Shown: piece after piece, positions 39,762-48,999 of the stretch
How positions within the stretch are numbered: position 1 is the first letter of the stretch
Layout: each line of letters opens with the position of its first letter
Source of the DNA: Acetivibrio clariflavus DSM 19732
GTDB taxonomy: Bacteria; Bacillota; Clostridia; Acetivibrionales; Acetivibrionaceae
Direction: 5' to 3'
DNA length: 64,000 nt
Assembly: GCF_000237085.1 (NCBI RefSeq)
Contig: NC_016627.1
Coordinates: 3,100,118-3,164,117 of the forward strand
The notes under the pieces: generated by a model
The model's database searches: none
What the model was told of the DNA's origin: nothing
Seen by the model: the letters and a program-made list of their open reading frames with translations, nothing else
Program-made: the position numbers and the translations under genes

Positions 39762-40466
39762 TTATGAAATTTGACGCTCTAAAACCTCCTTTCGGCTAAG
39801 CTTTTTTTCCAATCTTGCACTGTCGATAAGGCAAGCTAATTCTTTTACATCAAGAAGCATTGTGGTTGAATCTTCTTCTGTTGGCCAGCGAAATCGACCT
39901 CGTTCCAATCGCTTAAAGTATAGCCAAAACCCATCTCCATCCCATTCAAGGATTTTTATCCTGTTTCTATTTCTGTTACAGAACACAAACAGTGCATTCA
40001 TAAACGGATCAAGTGAAAAGCTTTCTTGTACCAGTGTTATTAATCCGTTGATGGATTTCCTCATATCCGTATATCTACAGCAAAGATACACTGGTTTTTC
40101 ATTCCATCTTATCATTAACGCCATCAACACCTGGCAAACTTTTTTTAACAATTCTAAGTCTGTTTCCGTGTTTACAATGACATTACAGCCATTAATTTTA
40201 ATTTCCAGTGTAGCTTTTGCAGGGGACACCGGTTTCGATGCAAGTTGCATCCATCCACTTGGTACTTCGGCTTTGGGTTCTTTTACTTCTTCAACTACTG
40301 TACACTTTGCTTCACTAACTTTTTTCTGCCAATAGTAGTATGTGGCTTTGCTTACTCCATTCGTTCGGCAAAACTCTTTGATACTTTGCCCACTTTCAAG
40401 CCGGTTTTGTATTAATTGTGCCCACCTAGATAATTGTTGTTCAGTTGTTACTTTTTCCATGTCCAT
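39762..40466 (-). CDS. fused IS66 TnpA-TnpB protein, copy 3
   Basis: One 234-residue frame combining TnpA (helix-turn-helix FCRTNGVSKATYYYW, residues 1-117) directly with TnpB (MIRWNEKPVYLCC onward). In copies 1 and 2 these overlap by ATGA and lie in different frames. Here one added T (ATCATTAACG against ATCATAACG near 40113) removes the tnpA stop and puts both in one frame. Whether the fusion works, or TnpB is still started at the internal ATG, is open. Confidence 0.88.
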   Translation of the reverse strand: MDMEKVTTEQQLSRWAQLIQNRLESGQSIKEFCRTNGVSKATYYYWQKKVSEAKCTVVEEVKEPKAEVPSGWMQLASKPVSPAKATLEIKINGCNVIVNTETDLELLKKVCQVLMALMIRWNEKPVYLCCRYTDMRKSINGLITLVQESFSLDPFMNALFVFCNRNRNRIKILEWDGDGFWLYFKRLERGRFRWPTEEDSTTMLLDVKELACLIDSARLEKKLSRKEVLERQIS

Positions 40467-40602
40467 ACAACCACTCCGTTTAATCTTTTTTACAGTGATT
40501 GTACCAACTACGCAACCATTCTACTATGTGATGATCTATTTGACGGTTACTTTAAATTTATAAAGAAAGCCGAGATTACTCTCGGCCTGTCTAAAAAAGT
40601 AG

Positions 40603-40998
40603 CTATCCATTCCTATAACCAGTTATTTTTAATTCATATCCTTTGGCAACTATACTATACACATAATCGTAAGTAGATAGGATGTAGTGTTTATAACTTT
40701 TCTCATCTAACCCTAGTTCGATAAGTAATTTAGAATCATGTATTTCATCAAAACTGGACTCAATTTCCCAATTACATATTTCAAGTTCTCTGCATTCAAA
40801 GGCTTGAATCTGATAAAAACTGAGTTCATATGCAAGCCACCTATGCCCAAAAGGATTATTTTCACAAAGATCCCCATTTATTTCTCCGCTAAAAGTTAAT
40901 CTATTTGGAGAAAAACATTGTTTAACGCTATCTAGATAAATGCAGTCACGTCCGTCTAATTTGCCCAACTCTGTAACTATAGAATTGTTTTTACTCAT
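40603..40998 (-). CDS. candidate immunity protein for RHS toxin A
   Basis: A 131-residue protein with no family I can name. It has a beta-rich start (GRDCIYLDSVKQCFSPNRL), a central NNPFGHRWLAYELSFYQIQA and a C-terminal YVYSIVAKGYELKITGYRNG. Its ATG (40998) follows the stop of RHS A by one base (TAATATG), with GAGGTGG inside the toxin gene as ribosome site. The coupling is tight, and position gives the immunity role. Confidence 0.72.
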   Translation of the reverse strand: MSKNNSIVTELGKLDGRDCIYLDSVKQCFSPNRLTFSGEINGDLCENNPFGHRWLAYELSFYQIQAFECRELEICNWEIESSFDEIHDSKLLIELGLDEKSYKHYILSTYDYVYSIVAKGYELKITGYRNG

Positions 40999-40999
40999 A

Positions 41000-43900
41000 T
41001 TACCACCTCACTTCTGGCATCTTACCACCATTAATTGTTGTGAATCGTTTTACTGTGGCAAAATTTTGTATTTCTTCAGGTGTTGCCCAACGAGTATTGA
41101 CCTTTACCTTTGCCTTCCTAGCCGCATAAAGTCGTCTATTGTCCAAAGTAAATACCGTGTGTTTTCCAACATTTTGTGAAGCCAACTTTTGTTGTACATC
41201 TGCCGGAAGATCTTTGTATTTCACTATTCGAATTGGTTCCATTTTTTCTGCATAACTTGGGTCATTTTTAAGTCTGTAAATAGTATCTTTTATATTCGTA
41301 CCATCCGAAAACTTTGAGTCAATACTTTTCTGACTAAAATTAATAGTTCTTGAATCTCGTAGCTTTGATTTTACATTATTATTTCCCGCATTAGACTTAT
41401 TAGACTTAAAACTAAATTTAAGAGGACACTTTTTACTACCGGCATTATGTACAAGAACGTTGTTCTCTGATACCAAGTATGTATGCCAGTCTTCTACTTC
41501 GAAGTTATAAGTCTTTACAGGCTCTTCCAGTCTCTCTCGGCGAATTTCTTTTATTTCCAGTACTTCCCCTGAGTAGAGCTTAACTTTATCTCCCTCTAAA
41601 AGATTTCCGGCTTCTACCCAACCTTTTCCTTCAACCCAGAATGGATGTGGTGCGGTAGATTTTATCTGTGAATATCCTACATATATATGAATCAACTCAT
41701 ATGTCTCATTCACAAATAGCTGTTTAACCGTTTTTAGTCCTTTTTCGCCTGTATCGACATTTACTGAATATACTTGGTCTCCAACCTTTATGTCTTCTAT
41801 CCGTTTATGTCCGTCTTTTGTATACACAAGTGTATCGGCAGTAAAGCACATTCCTAATTCTGGATGCTTACATTCTCTCTTTACAATTGACTGAACTTTT
41901 GTCTTAACTCCGCTAATCTTGTTAAGAACCTTGCTCTTCACACTGTTGGCTTTTTTCAGTACATTTTCACCAACAGCAGTCTTAGCGAACTTATTCATAC
42001 CCTTCTTTGTAAGGTTTCCTGCAAGTTTCCCTGCTCCCATGGTTACTAAATCTGTTGCACCTGCAAATAATGCTTCCTTTACATCCACCTTACCTTTTGA
42101 TATATATTGCCCTACTGCATTTCCAACTACTGATCCTGCTGCACTTGCTGCTGCAGCTGCTATGAACGATGCTCCTCCTGTTGCTGCCCCTATTGCTCCG
42201 GTTATTGCTCCTTCTGCAAACGATCCGGCATATTCTCTCCAGCTTTTATTAAACTTTCCGTCTTCCATAAAGTCTGATACAGCTGTTATTGCAGTGTTTA
42301 CCAATCCTCCGATTAAAGCTCCGGCAGCTATATGCAACCAATGACCGTTAGGATCATCATATGTAATCGGGTCATTCTGGCAGTATGTATACAGGTTCAA
42401 ACTAAGTGGATCGTTGTACTCTCCGGTATATGTATCTTCCGAAATAAATCTTGCTATTTTCGGATCATAATATCTTGATCTTAGGTAATAATATCCTGTA
42501 TCGTCATCATAATAGTAACCTGAGTACTTATACGGATTCGGTTTGCTTTCCAGTTGATATAATATGTTTCCAAATATATCATAATCATACTCATTTACTG
42601 TATTGGCTGCACCATCTACAAGCTTTACAACATCCGCATGTCCATTGTACAGATAATACAGAGTATCGGAATCTCCCTTTATCTTACGGGCAATCAGGTT
42701 GACTCCCTGGATATTATGGCTTTCTAATCCATCGCTTCTTACTTCAAGCAATATACTCTGTCCATCGTAGTAATACTTTGTGGTTACTCCGTCTACTGTT
42801 TTTTCAACTCTTAATCCGAAAGCATCATATTTACTTGTCGATGTACTGTCCTGTGTCTTTGCAACTTTTAACTGATTAAACCCATCAAACGTATATTCAG
42901 ATACGTTTATTACATCCCCTGGCTCTGTTGCAGCTACCTTTATCTGATTACCATTTCCGTCATAGGTGTATACAGTAGTAATATTCGAACCATTACGTAC
43001 TTCTAAAACATCTGTCAAACGGTTTGATCTATCGTAATGATATGTCAATTTTGAACTTACATCATTTAATGCGTCTTCAACCGTTTGTTCCTTTCGATTA
43101 CCTGCTCCATCATAGGCGTAAGTTGTTGTTCTTCCACCCGGTTCGACTACTGTTTTTATTCTACCTAAGTTATCGTATTCAAAGCTTGTTTTTCCTTTTG
43201 GTTCAATCTTTGCTGTCTGCAAGCTGTTTTCATCATACTCATATTCATAGATATCCACTGATGAACCTACTTGATTGACAAGCTTTATCAATACGTTTCT
43301 TGCATCGTACTCATAGGTAGTCAATACATTATTCGGTAGCTTTAACGACTTTCTGTTTCCATTTTTGGTGTAAGCATAAGTTGTAGTTCCATCTTTAGTT
43401 GTAACCGTCTTCATTCGATTCATTTCATCGAATAAATACGTTGTTACATTACCTGAAGGATCTTTTATTTCCTTTATATTACCTTCTTCATCATATTCAT
43501 ACTCTACTGTCTTTCCGTCAGGTAATACTTTATTATCCAGCAGATTCAGTTCATTATAATTATATATGGTTTCTCCCGTTTCATCTACTGTTCTAACTAC
43601 ATTTCCTAAAGCATCGTAGTATGTTTCTCTTACATCTTTAACTACTTTTTCTACTCCGTTTTCTTTTACTTTACGTGTTACAGTGTGGATTTCAACATTG
43701 TCATATTCATCATATGTGTATATATGTACCTGACCGTTCCTATCGGTTTTCTGCAGCAGCCTTCCAAACAAGTCATACTCATCATATGTTTCTGCTCTAT
43801 CTTCTCCATCCAGCATTTTTTCCAGTCGGTACATCTTGTCATATGAATATGTATTCTTTCTAACTCCGTCAACTGTAACGGTCTTAATATTGCCAATTAC

Positions 43901-46576
43901 ATCATAGGTATAACTTGTAATCTCTCCTTCTGTACTTATAACTGTTTTTAGCCTGTCAAAATCATCATATTCATAGGTTGTCTTTAGGCGGTATACAGTC
44001 TCGCCTTTACTGTTAATTATCGGATGAACATTACTTTCCGAACTGTCATGCTCCTTCCAGTCGGTTACCCATACCTGATTTCCAACTGCGTCATAACCGT
44101 AATAACGGGTATTGTACATTGGGTTGGTTTCAGCAACTAACCTTCCAAGTTCGTCATACTCAAATATTGTTGAATTCATTTCTGCGTCGGTAGCTATCTT
44201 TTTATTACCGGCTTCATCATACAAAATGGCGCTAACAACTTCTTGTTTTACTCCATTCTCATCGGTATACCATGTTGTTGTTTTTATAACTTGGTTAAGC
44301 TTATTATACCTGTACTCAGTCTTATTATTTCTTCTGTCAATTTTCTCAATTACATTTCCTACGGAATCAAATACTGCTTCCGAATAATTAATTCTTGTAG
44401 CATCTATTACTTTTATTATGTTGTTTAATCCGTCGTATTCATAGGATGTAACATTACCTCTTGCATCTTTTACAGATTTAAGGTTACCTACTTCATCATA
44501 CTCCTGTATTGTTTTATCTCCATTGTTTGTTTCAATTTTTATTCTCATTCGACCTAAAGCATCATTCTTTATTACTATTGGTCGGATTTTTGTTGAGGTT
44601 AGGTAGTCCTTCTCTGTCATAACTTCATATTTTACTGTTTTTCCGTCCTCAACAACGCTTTCATAGTTATACGAATAAGTGACGATTTTCTCCATGCTGT
44701 TGCCGTTTTTATCTTTAAGTCCTAAACCATCTACTTCTTTCGTAATCCTATTGAGAGCATCATATTCATACTCTATAATTTTTCCGTTAGGATCTATCTC
44801 CCTGTACGGATTATCATTTTCATCATATAAATACTCATAAACTGCCTCTTTTTCCTCTCCGTCTTCATTGTATTGAATTCTCTCTTTCCACTTTCTGTCC
44901 AGTTCGTCATAATCTATAAAGGTAACTCTGTTCTTCGCATCTGTTATCTTTATAACATTGCCATTTGCATCATACTCATATGTAGTTGTGTTATTTAATG
45001 GATCTATTACCTCAGTGACTCTGTTAAGCTCGTCATATTTGTATATAGTTGTAAACCCTCTTTTATCCGTTTCCGTTACCTTATTTCCTGCTTCATCATA
45101 TGTATATGAAACTCTGTAGCCTTCTGCATCATATATTTGAACAGGTCTGTTGTTTCTGTCATATACTGTTTCTGTTACCAAATCTTCTTTCGGATAGTCC
45201 GGTCTGTCAGCAGCGAACCTTTCTTCTATCACAAAAGTCTTGTTACCTACATTATCATAAATGCTCTCGGTTCTCTTCAGTATTTTGCGCTCATTAGTTT
45301 GTGGGAATATCTCTTCAACTATAATTCTGTCGTTTTTGTCATAAGTATACTTGGTAGTATATCCTCTTGCATTGGTTACCTTTTGCAACCTTCCTGCAGC
45401 ATCATACTCCTCATATGTACTGTTCCCTAAAGTGTCTATGATTTGAGTTCGGTTATTGTACAGATCATCATACTTGTACTCAGTAACTTTAAATTCTATA
45501 AGCTCACTATTCGGGTCTTTCTGGTCTACTCTTTTCTTCTCTGTTACAGTTTTAACCAGTCCCTTAATCTTTATGCCTGATTCATTTGTATAGTAGTCAT
45601 ATATCAACTCATTTCCTAAAGGATCAATTTCCTTAACTAATAGAGCACCTTTTGGACCGTACTTTCCTTCATTATCATAAACATAGGTTGTTGTATTACC
45701 CTTCTTATCTGTTTTTGATATCAGATTATGCTTATAAACAGGGTCATAAACCATTGAAGTTGTCTGTTTCAACGGGTCTACTGTACCTACAAGATTATTG
45801 TTTTCATCATATTCATTGGTTGTAGCATTGCCCCTCTTATCATACATTGTTTCTTTAATCTTAAGTCTCTTATCTTTTCCAGCTTCCAAATATTTTGTAT
45901 ATGCTTTGGTATTCGGATCTTTATTGTCTTCGAGAGTTCTTATGTCTACATCCGGTATTACTTCCCACTTATTAGAACCAGGGTCATAATAGGAATACTC
46001 ATATACAACTTTATTACCTAATGCATCTACCTCTTCAACTACTCTCATATCAAGGTTGAATCTAACCCTTGATTCGTTACCTCTAGCATCTATAATGTAT
46101 CTCTCGTTTGTAGCGTCACTGTATACCTGGTATGTAACATTTCCCTCTGCATCATATTGACGTACAATACGACCAAATACATCATAATCAATTTTCACTG
46201 CAGTATTGTTATTTGCATCTATTACTTTTACAATCCGGTCATTAGAATCATATTCGTATGTAGTTTCTTTCAATTCGCTGTCAATTACTTTCGTCAAAAG
46301 CCCATTGGAGTAGTTATATTTAACTGACCTATTGGTTAAAGGATCTTCTATACTTTCAACCTTACCATTGGCATTAAACGTAAAGTCTAACTTTCTGCCT
46401 ACATCATCAATTACATAATCAATTTGTCCTTTACTATCATATATTATTCTAAGAGCATTACCTACTCTGTCCTCCAGCCTTATTAAACGCTTGGTGGATA
46501 CGTCAAATACGTATTTTGACATGTCATCACTAGTTACAATGTAAGCGTCAAACAGGCCCGCACATGAATGACACAA
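41000..46576 (-). CDS. RHS/YD-repeat polymorphic toxin A with Hint domain and possible ParB-like tip
   Basis: The longest open frame here, about 1,850 codons. It has tandem YD repeats (YEYDALNRITKEVDG type) to about residue 1390, the RHS closing motif (RFISEDTYTGEYNDP, YCQNDPITYDDPNG), and a Gly/Ala-rich hydrophobic segment. A pretoxin Hint domain follows (CFTADTLV ... VLVHNAG), then a tip of about 125 residues. The tip has PIRIVKYKDLP, HTVFTLDNRRLYAARKAKV and a C-terminal TTINGGKMPEVRW. The DNRRL arrangement recalls ParB/sulfiredoxin-fold domains; I hold that loosely. The first 12 codons lie in an IS66 scar and the natural 5' end (signal peptide, N-terminal domain) is missing. The first Met outside the scar is 46522, without a clear ribosome site. 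It may be silent despite being open. Confidence 0.88.
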   Translation of the reverse strand: MCHSCAGLFDAYIVTSDDMSKYVFDVSTKRLIRLEDRVGNALRIIYDSKGQIDYVIDDVGRKLDFTFNANGKVESIEDPLTNRSVKYNYSNGLLTKVIDSELKETTYEYDSNDRIVKVIDANNNTAVKIDYDVFGRIVRQYDAEGNVTYQVYSDATNERYIIDARGNESRVRFNLDMRVVEEVDALGNKVVYEYSYYDPGSNKWEVIPDVDIRTLEDNKDPNTKAYTKYLEAGKDKRLKIKETMYDKRGNATTNEYDENNNLVGTVDPLKQTTSMVYDPVYKHNLISKTDKKGNTTTYVYDNEGKYGPKGALLVKEIDPLGNELIYDYYTNESGIKIKGLVKTVTEKKRVDQKDPNSELIEFKVTEYKYDDLYNNRTQIIDTLGNSTYEEYDAAGRLQKVTNARGYTTKYTYDKNDRIIVEEIFPQTNERKILKRTESIYDNVGNKTFVIEERFAADRPDYPKEDLVTETVYDRNNRPVQIYDAEGYRVSYTYDEAGNKVTETDKRGFTTIYKYDELNRVTEVIDPLNNTTTYEYDANGNVIKITDAKNRVTFIDYDELDRKWKERIQYNEDGEEKEAVYEYLYDENDNPYREIDPNGKIIEYEYDALNRITKEVDGLGLKDKNGNSMEKIVTYSYNYESVVEDGKTVKYEVMTEKDYLTSTKIRPIVIKNDALGRMRIKIETNNGDKTIQEYDEVGNLKSVKDARGNVTSYEYDGLNNIIKVIDATRINYSEAVFDSVGNVIEKIDRRNNKTEYRYNKLNQVIKTTTWYTDENGVKQEVVSAILYDEAGNKKIATDAEMNSTIFEYDELGRLVAETNPMYNTRYYGYDAVGNQVWVTDWKEHDSSESNVHPIINSKGETVYRLKTTYEYDDFDRLKTVISTEGEITSYTYDVIGNIKTVTVDGVRKNTYSYDKMYRLEKMLDGEDRAETYDEYDLFGRLLQKTDRNGQVHIYTYDEYDNVEIHTVTRKVKENGVEKVVKDVRETYYDALGNVVRTVDETGETIYNYNELNLLDNKVLPDGKTVEYEYDEEGNIKEIKDPSGNVTTYLFDEMNRMKTVTTKDGTTTYAYTKNGNRKSLKLPNNVLTTYEYDARNVLIKLVNQVGSSVDIYEYEYDENSLQTAKIEPKGKTSFEYDNLGRIKTVVEPGGRTTTYAYDGAGNRKEQTVEDALNDVSSKLTYHYDRSNRLTDVLEVRNGSNITTVYTYDGNGNQIKVAATEPGDVINVSEYTFDGFNQLKVAKTQDSTSTSKYDAFGLRVEKTVDGVTTKYYYDGQSILLEVRSDGLESHNIQGVNLIARKIKGDSDTLYYLYNGHADVVKLVDGAANTVNEYDYDIFGNILYQLESKPNPYKYSGYYYDDDTGYYYLRSRYYDPKIARFISEDTYTGEYNDPLSLNLYTYCQNDPITYDDPNGHWLHIAAGALIGGLVNTAITAVSDFMEDGKFNKSWREYAGSFAEGAITGAIGAATGGASFIAAAAASAAGSVVGNAVGQYISKGKVDVKEALFAGATDLVTMGAGKLAGNLTKKGMNKFAKTAVGENVLKKANSVKSKVLNKISGVKTKVQSIVKRECKHPELGMCFTADTLVYTKDGHKRIEDIKVGDQVYSVNVDTGEKGLKTVKQLFVNETYELIHIYVGYSQIKSTAPHPFWVEGKGWVEAGNLLEGDKVKLYSGEVLEIKEIRRERLEEPVKTYNFEVEDWHTYLVSENNVLVHNAGSKKCPLKFSFKSNKSNAGNNNVKSKLRDSRTINFSQKSIDSKFSDGTNIKDTIYRLKNDPSYAEKMEPIRIVKYKDLPADVQQKLASQNVGKHTVFTLDNRRLYAARKAKVKVNTRWATPEEIQNFATVKRFTTINGGKMPEVRW

Positions 46577-46634
46577 TCATTAATAAAAATGGTTGGAAAA
46601 GTTCTGTAAATCGATAAAACTTTTTCAACCAAAA
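46541..46634 (-). mobile_element. IS66 terminal scar (94 bp)
   Basis: Identical in layout to the first 94 bases of IS66 copies 2 and 3: GTAAGCGTCAAACAGG up to the end of the palindrome AACTTTTTCAACCAAAA. It then stops where IS256 begins. It is the remnant of a fourth IS66 insertion into the RHS core, 54 bp upstream of the insertion point seen in rhs B. Confidence 0.9.
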
Positions 46635-46745
46635 AGGGAATGTAAGTAATTTTGTGTATCATAATTTATGTAATCCTTCTTTAGCAAGTAAATTTTAGTT
46701 GACAAGGTTTACAGAATATTGTTTTTTATTGCCTTTTCATTATAT

Positions 46746-46801
46746 ATTATTGCCGGATTTGTTAAGTTTTATACATAAACTTGATTAAATCTGGCAATAA
46801 T
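46746..46801. repeat. long imperfect hairpin inside IS256 end
   Basis: ATTATTGCCGGATTT (46746-46760) pairs with AAATCTGGCAATAAT (46787-46801) with one mismatch. It is a possible transcription stop protecting the transposase from, or after, outside transcription. There is no T-run long enough to be sure. Confidence 0.4.
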
Positions 46802-46910
46802 CATTTATAATGGTCAGTATTAGCCTTTTAAACCTATATTTTTAATTTTGTGAGGTCTAGCCCATCCGGCGATGAGGATGAGCCCTTGAGGGCGGTGGGG
46901 GTGAATGCTC

Positions 46911-48128
46911 TTAAATATACTCTTCCAGCCTACCTGGATATTGGATTACCAATTGGCTAAGTACTCTATCCCAGTTTTTGTAACGTTGTGTCCATTTTTT
47001 TACTACATTCATTGATGCTAAATATAAAATCTTTTCTAGTGAACTGTCTGTTGGAAATATTGTTTTTGTTTTTGTGACCTTACGAAACTGACGATGTAGT
47101 CCTTCAATTATATTTGTAGTATAAATTATTTTTCGTATTTCTTCTGGAAATTTGAAAAATGGACTTATAACATCCCAGTTATTTTCCCAACTACGTATTA
47201 CAAAAGGATATTCCTTTCCCCACTTTTCTTTAAGTTCATAAAGTTTTTCTAATGCTATTTCTTCATTAATAGCATGATATACTTCTTTGAAATCATTACT
47301 AAATGCTTTTAGGTCTTTGTATGGCACATACTTAAAAGAATTTCTCAGCTGATGTATTATGCAACGCTGCACTTCAGATTTTGGATATGCAGCATTTATG
47401 GCTTCCTTAAGTCCGGTAAGTCCATCAACACAAAAAATTAAAACATCCTGTACTCCTCTATTTTTAAGGTCATTCAGTACACCAAGCCAAAACTTTGAGG
47501 ATTCATTGTCACCAATCCAGATCCCTAAAATATCCTTATATCCATCAATAGTAACACCTAGAACAACATAAGCTGCCCTGTTTATTATTCTTCCGTCGTC
47601 CTTAACTTTATAGTGTATTGCATCCATAAAAACAAAAGAGTATATAGGTTCAAGAGGTCTTTGTTGCCATTCCTTAATCTCTGGAGCAATTCTATCAGTA
47701 ATCTTACTAACCATCTCTGCTGATAGGCTAAAACCATAAAGTTCTTCAATTTGTTGACTGATATCCCTTGTAGACATTCCTCTTGCATATAAAGCTATAA
47801 CTTTTTCTTCAATTCCAGAAACATTACGTTGATATTTAGGAATAATTTTAGGTTGAAATTCGCCTTTACGATCTCTTGGTACTTGTATATCAATTTCTCC
47901 AAACTCACTTTTTATTTTTTTAGGCGTATAACCGTTACGACTATTATCAGTTTTTTTATTTTCTACATCATCTTTAGCATATCCTAATTTTGCTTCAAGT
48001 TCTGCTTCTAAAAGTTCTTGTATTATATCTTTAAAAATGTCTTTAAGATATTCATTAATATCAGATACACTTTGGAAATTATTTTCCCGAACTAATTGTT
48101 TGATTTGTTCTTTTGTTAACGTTGACAT
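46911..48128 (-). CDS. IS256-family transposase
   Basis: A 405-residue mutator-type transposase. It has RNGYTPKKIKSEFGEIDIQVPRDR in two overlapping blocks and the family signature ALYARGMSTRDISQQIEELY. The DDE residues lie in the region FVFMDAIHYKVKD (Asp), IFCVDGLTGLKEAI (Asp) and YTTNIIEGLHRQFRK (Glu). It starts at ATG 48128 behind AGGAGAACTTT. An upstream in-frame Met (48191) lies close to the repeat end and has no ribosome site. It is full length and apparently active. Confidence 0.93.
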   Translation of the reverse strand: MSTLTKEQIKQLVRENNFQSVSDINEYLKDIFKDIIQELLEAELEAKLGYAKDDVENKKTDNSRNGYTPKKIKSEFGEIDIQVPRDRKGEFQPKIIPKYQRNVSGIEEKVIALYARGMSTRDISQQIEELYGFSLSAEMVSKITDRIAPEIKEWQQRPLEPIYSFVFMDAIHYKVKDDGRIINRAAYVVLGVTIDGYKDILGIWIGDNESSKFWLGVLNDLKNRGVQDVLIFCVDGLTGLKEAINAAYPKSEVQRCIIHQLRNSFKYVPYKDLKAFSNDFKEVYHAINEEIALEKLYELKEKWGKEYPFVIRSWENNWDVISPFFKFPEEIRKIIYTTNIIEGLHRQFRKVTKTKTIFPTDSSLEKILYLASMNVVKKWTQRYKNWDRVLSQLVIQYPGRLEEYI

Positions 48129-48216
48129 AAAGTTCTCCTCCTTAGCTTTTATTATTATTAATCCTTGCCAAGAAGGAGAACATTCAATCATCTATACACA
48201 AATTTTTTTACATCCT

Positions 48217-48820
48217 CTAGTCGATTGAATTAACCTCTCCGCTATTGTCCACATCCGCTGCTTCAAACTGTTCTTCTGTAAATTTTATAGATCCGGTCAA
48301 GTACATTTTCATTAGTGCCAGATCTATTGAGTTAAATACTCCATCTCCGTTAATATCACCTTTTATAACTTTGCTTTTCACTGTTATGGTAACCCCCTGT
48401 TTGGCTGTATTTGTACCGTCTGTCACTTGAAATGTAACTTTTGTATACACTCCTACCTGTGTAGAAGTCGGTGTCCAGCTAAATTCGCCTGTTTGAGTGT
48501 TAAAAACCGCACCTTCCGGCAAATTGGAGGCAGAATATTCAAGTACACTTCCTTCCTGACCAACTGCGGTTACTGTAAACTTAAGCTCCTCACCAACAAA
48601 GACAGTCTTGTTTCCTATTGGATTCAATTTGATTGCTGATACATCTTTTACAGAAAGTATATTCCCTCCTGCATCATATGTATACTCTATTTTCTGCCCG
48701 GAACTGTATGTAACTTCTTTTAGCCTTCCCAAGTCGTCATATTTATGTTGCTGCATTAACAGTTATACTCAATGATAAAAATATTAATAATATACTTGAT
48801 AATGTATTTAGTTTCAACAT
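48217..48820 (-). pseudogene. secreted YD-repeat / Ig-like / dockerin protein, frameshifted and truncated
   Basis: ATG 48820 behind GGAGATTTGT opens a signal peptide (LKLNTLSSILLIFLSLSITV, then NAAT). A TAA then appears; in the next frame the sequence continues KYDDLGRLKEVTYSSGQKIE. Restoring one base (ACATA-AAATATGAC) would give NAATYKYDDLG, so this is a single-base deletion near 48750. A YD repeat, a cadherin/He_PIG-like module (NLPEGAVFNTQTGEFSWTPT) and a type I dockerin follow, with calcium loops DINGDGVFNSIDLALMKMYL and ADVDNSGEVNSID. The second dockerin helix is cut by IS256 at 48217. An intact protein would be exported and could bind a cohesin. 48821-48999 is non-coding. Confidence 0.85.
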
Positions 48821-48999
48821 ACAAATCTCCTACTTTTTTTATTTAAATTTAACTACCGATTCTAATATAAAAAACTTATTGTTTACTACTTTATTTTTAT
48901 TATAAAAAACTACCATCTCCCTTTTTTACCTTTGAAGTATAAAATTTTTTTCATAGCGAACTTACTTAATCTTCTTTAAAAAAGTATCTCTTCAAAAAA

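Larger units (their letters stand above)
37687..40550 (-). mobile_element. IS66-family element, copy 3
   Basis: A 2,864-bp element from GTAAGCGTCAAACAG (37687) to CTATTTGACGGTTAC (40550). It is very similar to copy 2, but single-base insertions fuse tnpA with tnpB and break the passenger gene. The left flank is the cut 5' end of rhs B; the right flank is the end of the immunity gene of rhs A. The flanking octamers TTATTAAA and TTTAAATT differ, so the element marks a rearrangement and not a simple insertion. Confidence 0.92.
46636..48217 (-). mobile_element. IS256-family element
   Basis: Terminal inverted repeats GGGAATGTAAGTAATTTTGT (46636) and, read from the other end, GAGGATGTAAAAAAATTTGT (48217) bound a 1.58-kb element with one transposase. 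The flanks differ (an IS66 scar on the left, dockerin-coding sequence on the right), so neighbouring DNA was deleted or exchanged. Between the transposase end and the left repeat lie about 270 non-coding bases with a 15-bp hairpin (46746-46801). Confidence 0.85.

Noticed and set aside
41400-46500. Repetitive structure suggestive of a CRISPR or tandem DNA repeat array
   Set aside because: The periodicity is at protein level (YD repeats of about 20 residues) with variable DNA. There are no identical short repeats with unique spacers.
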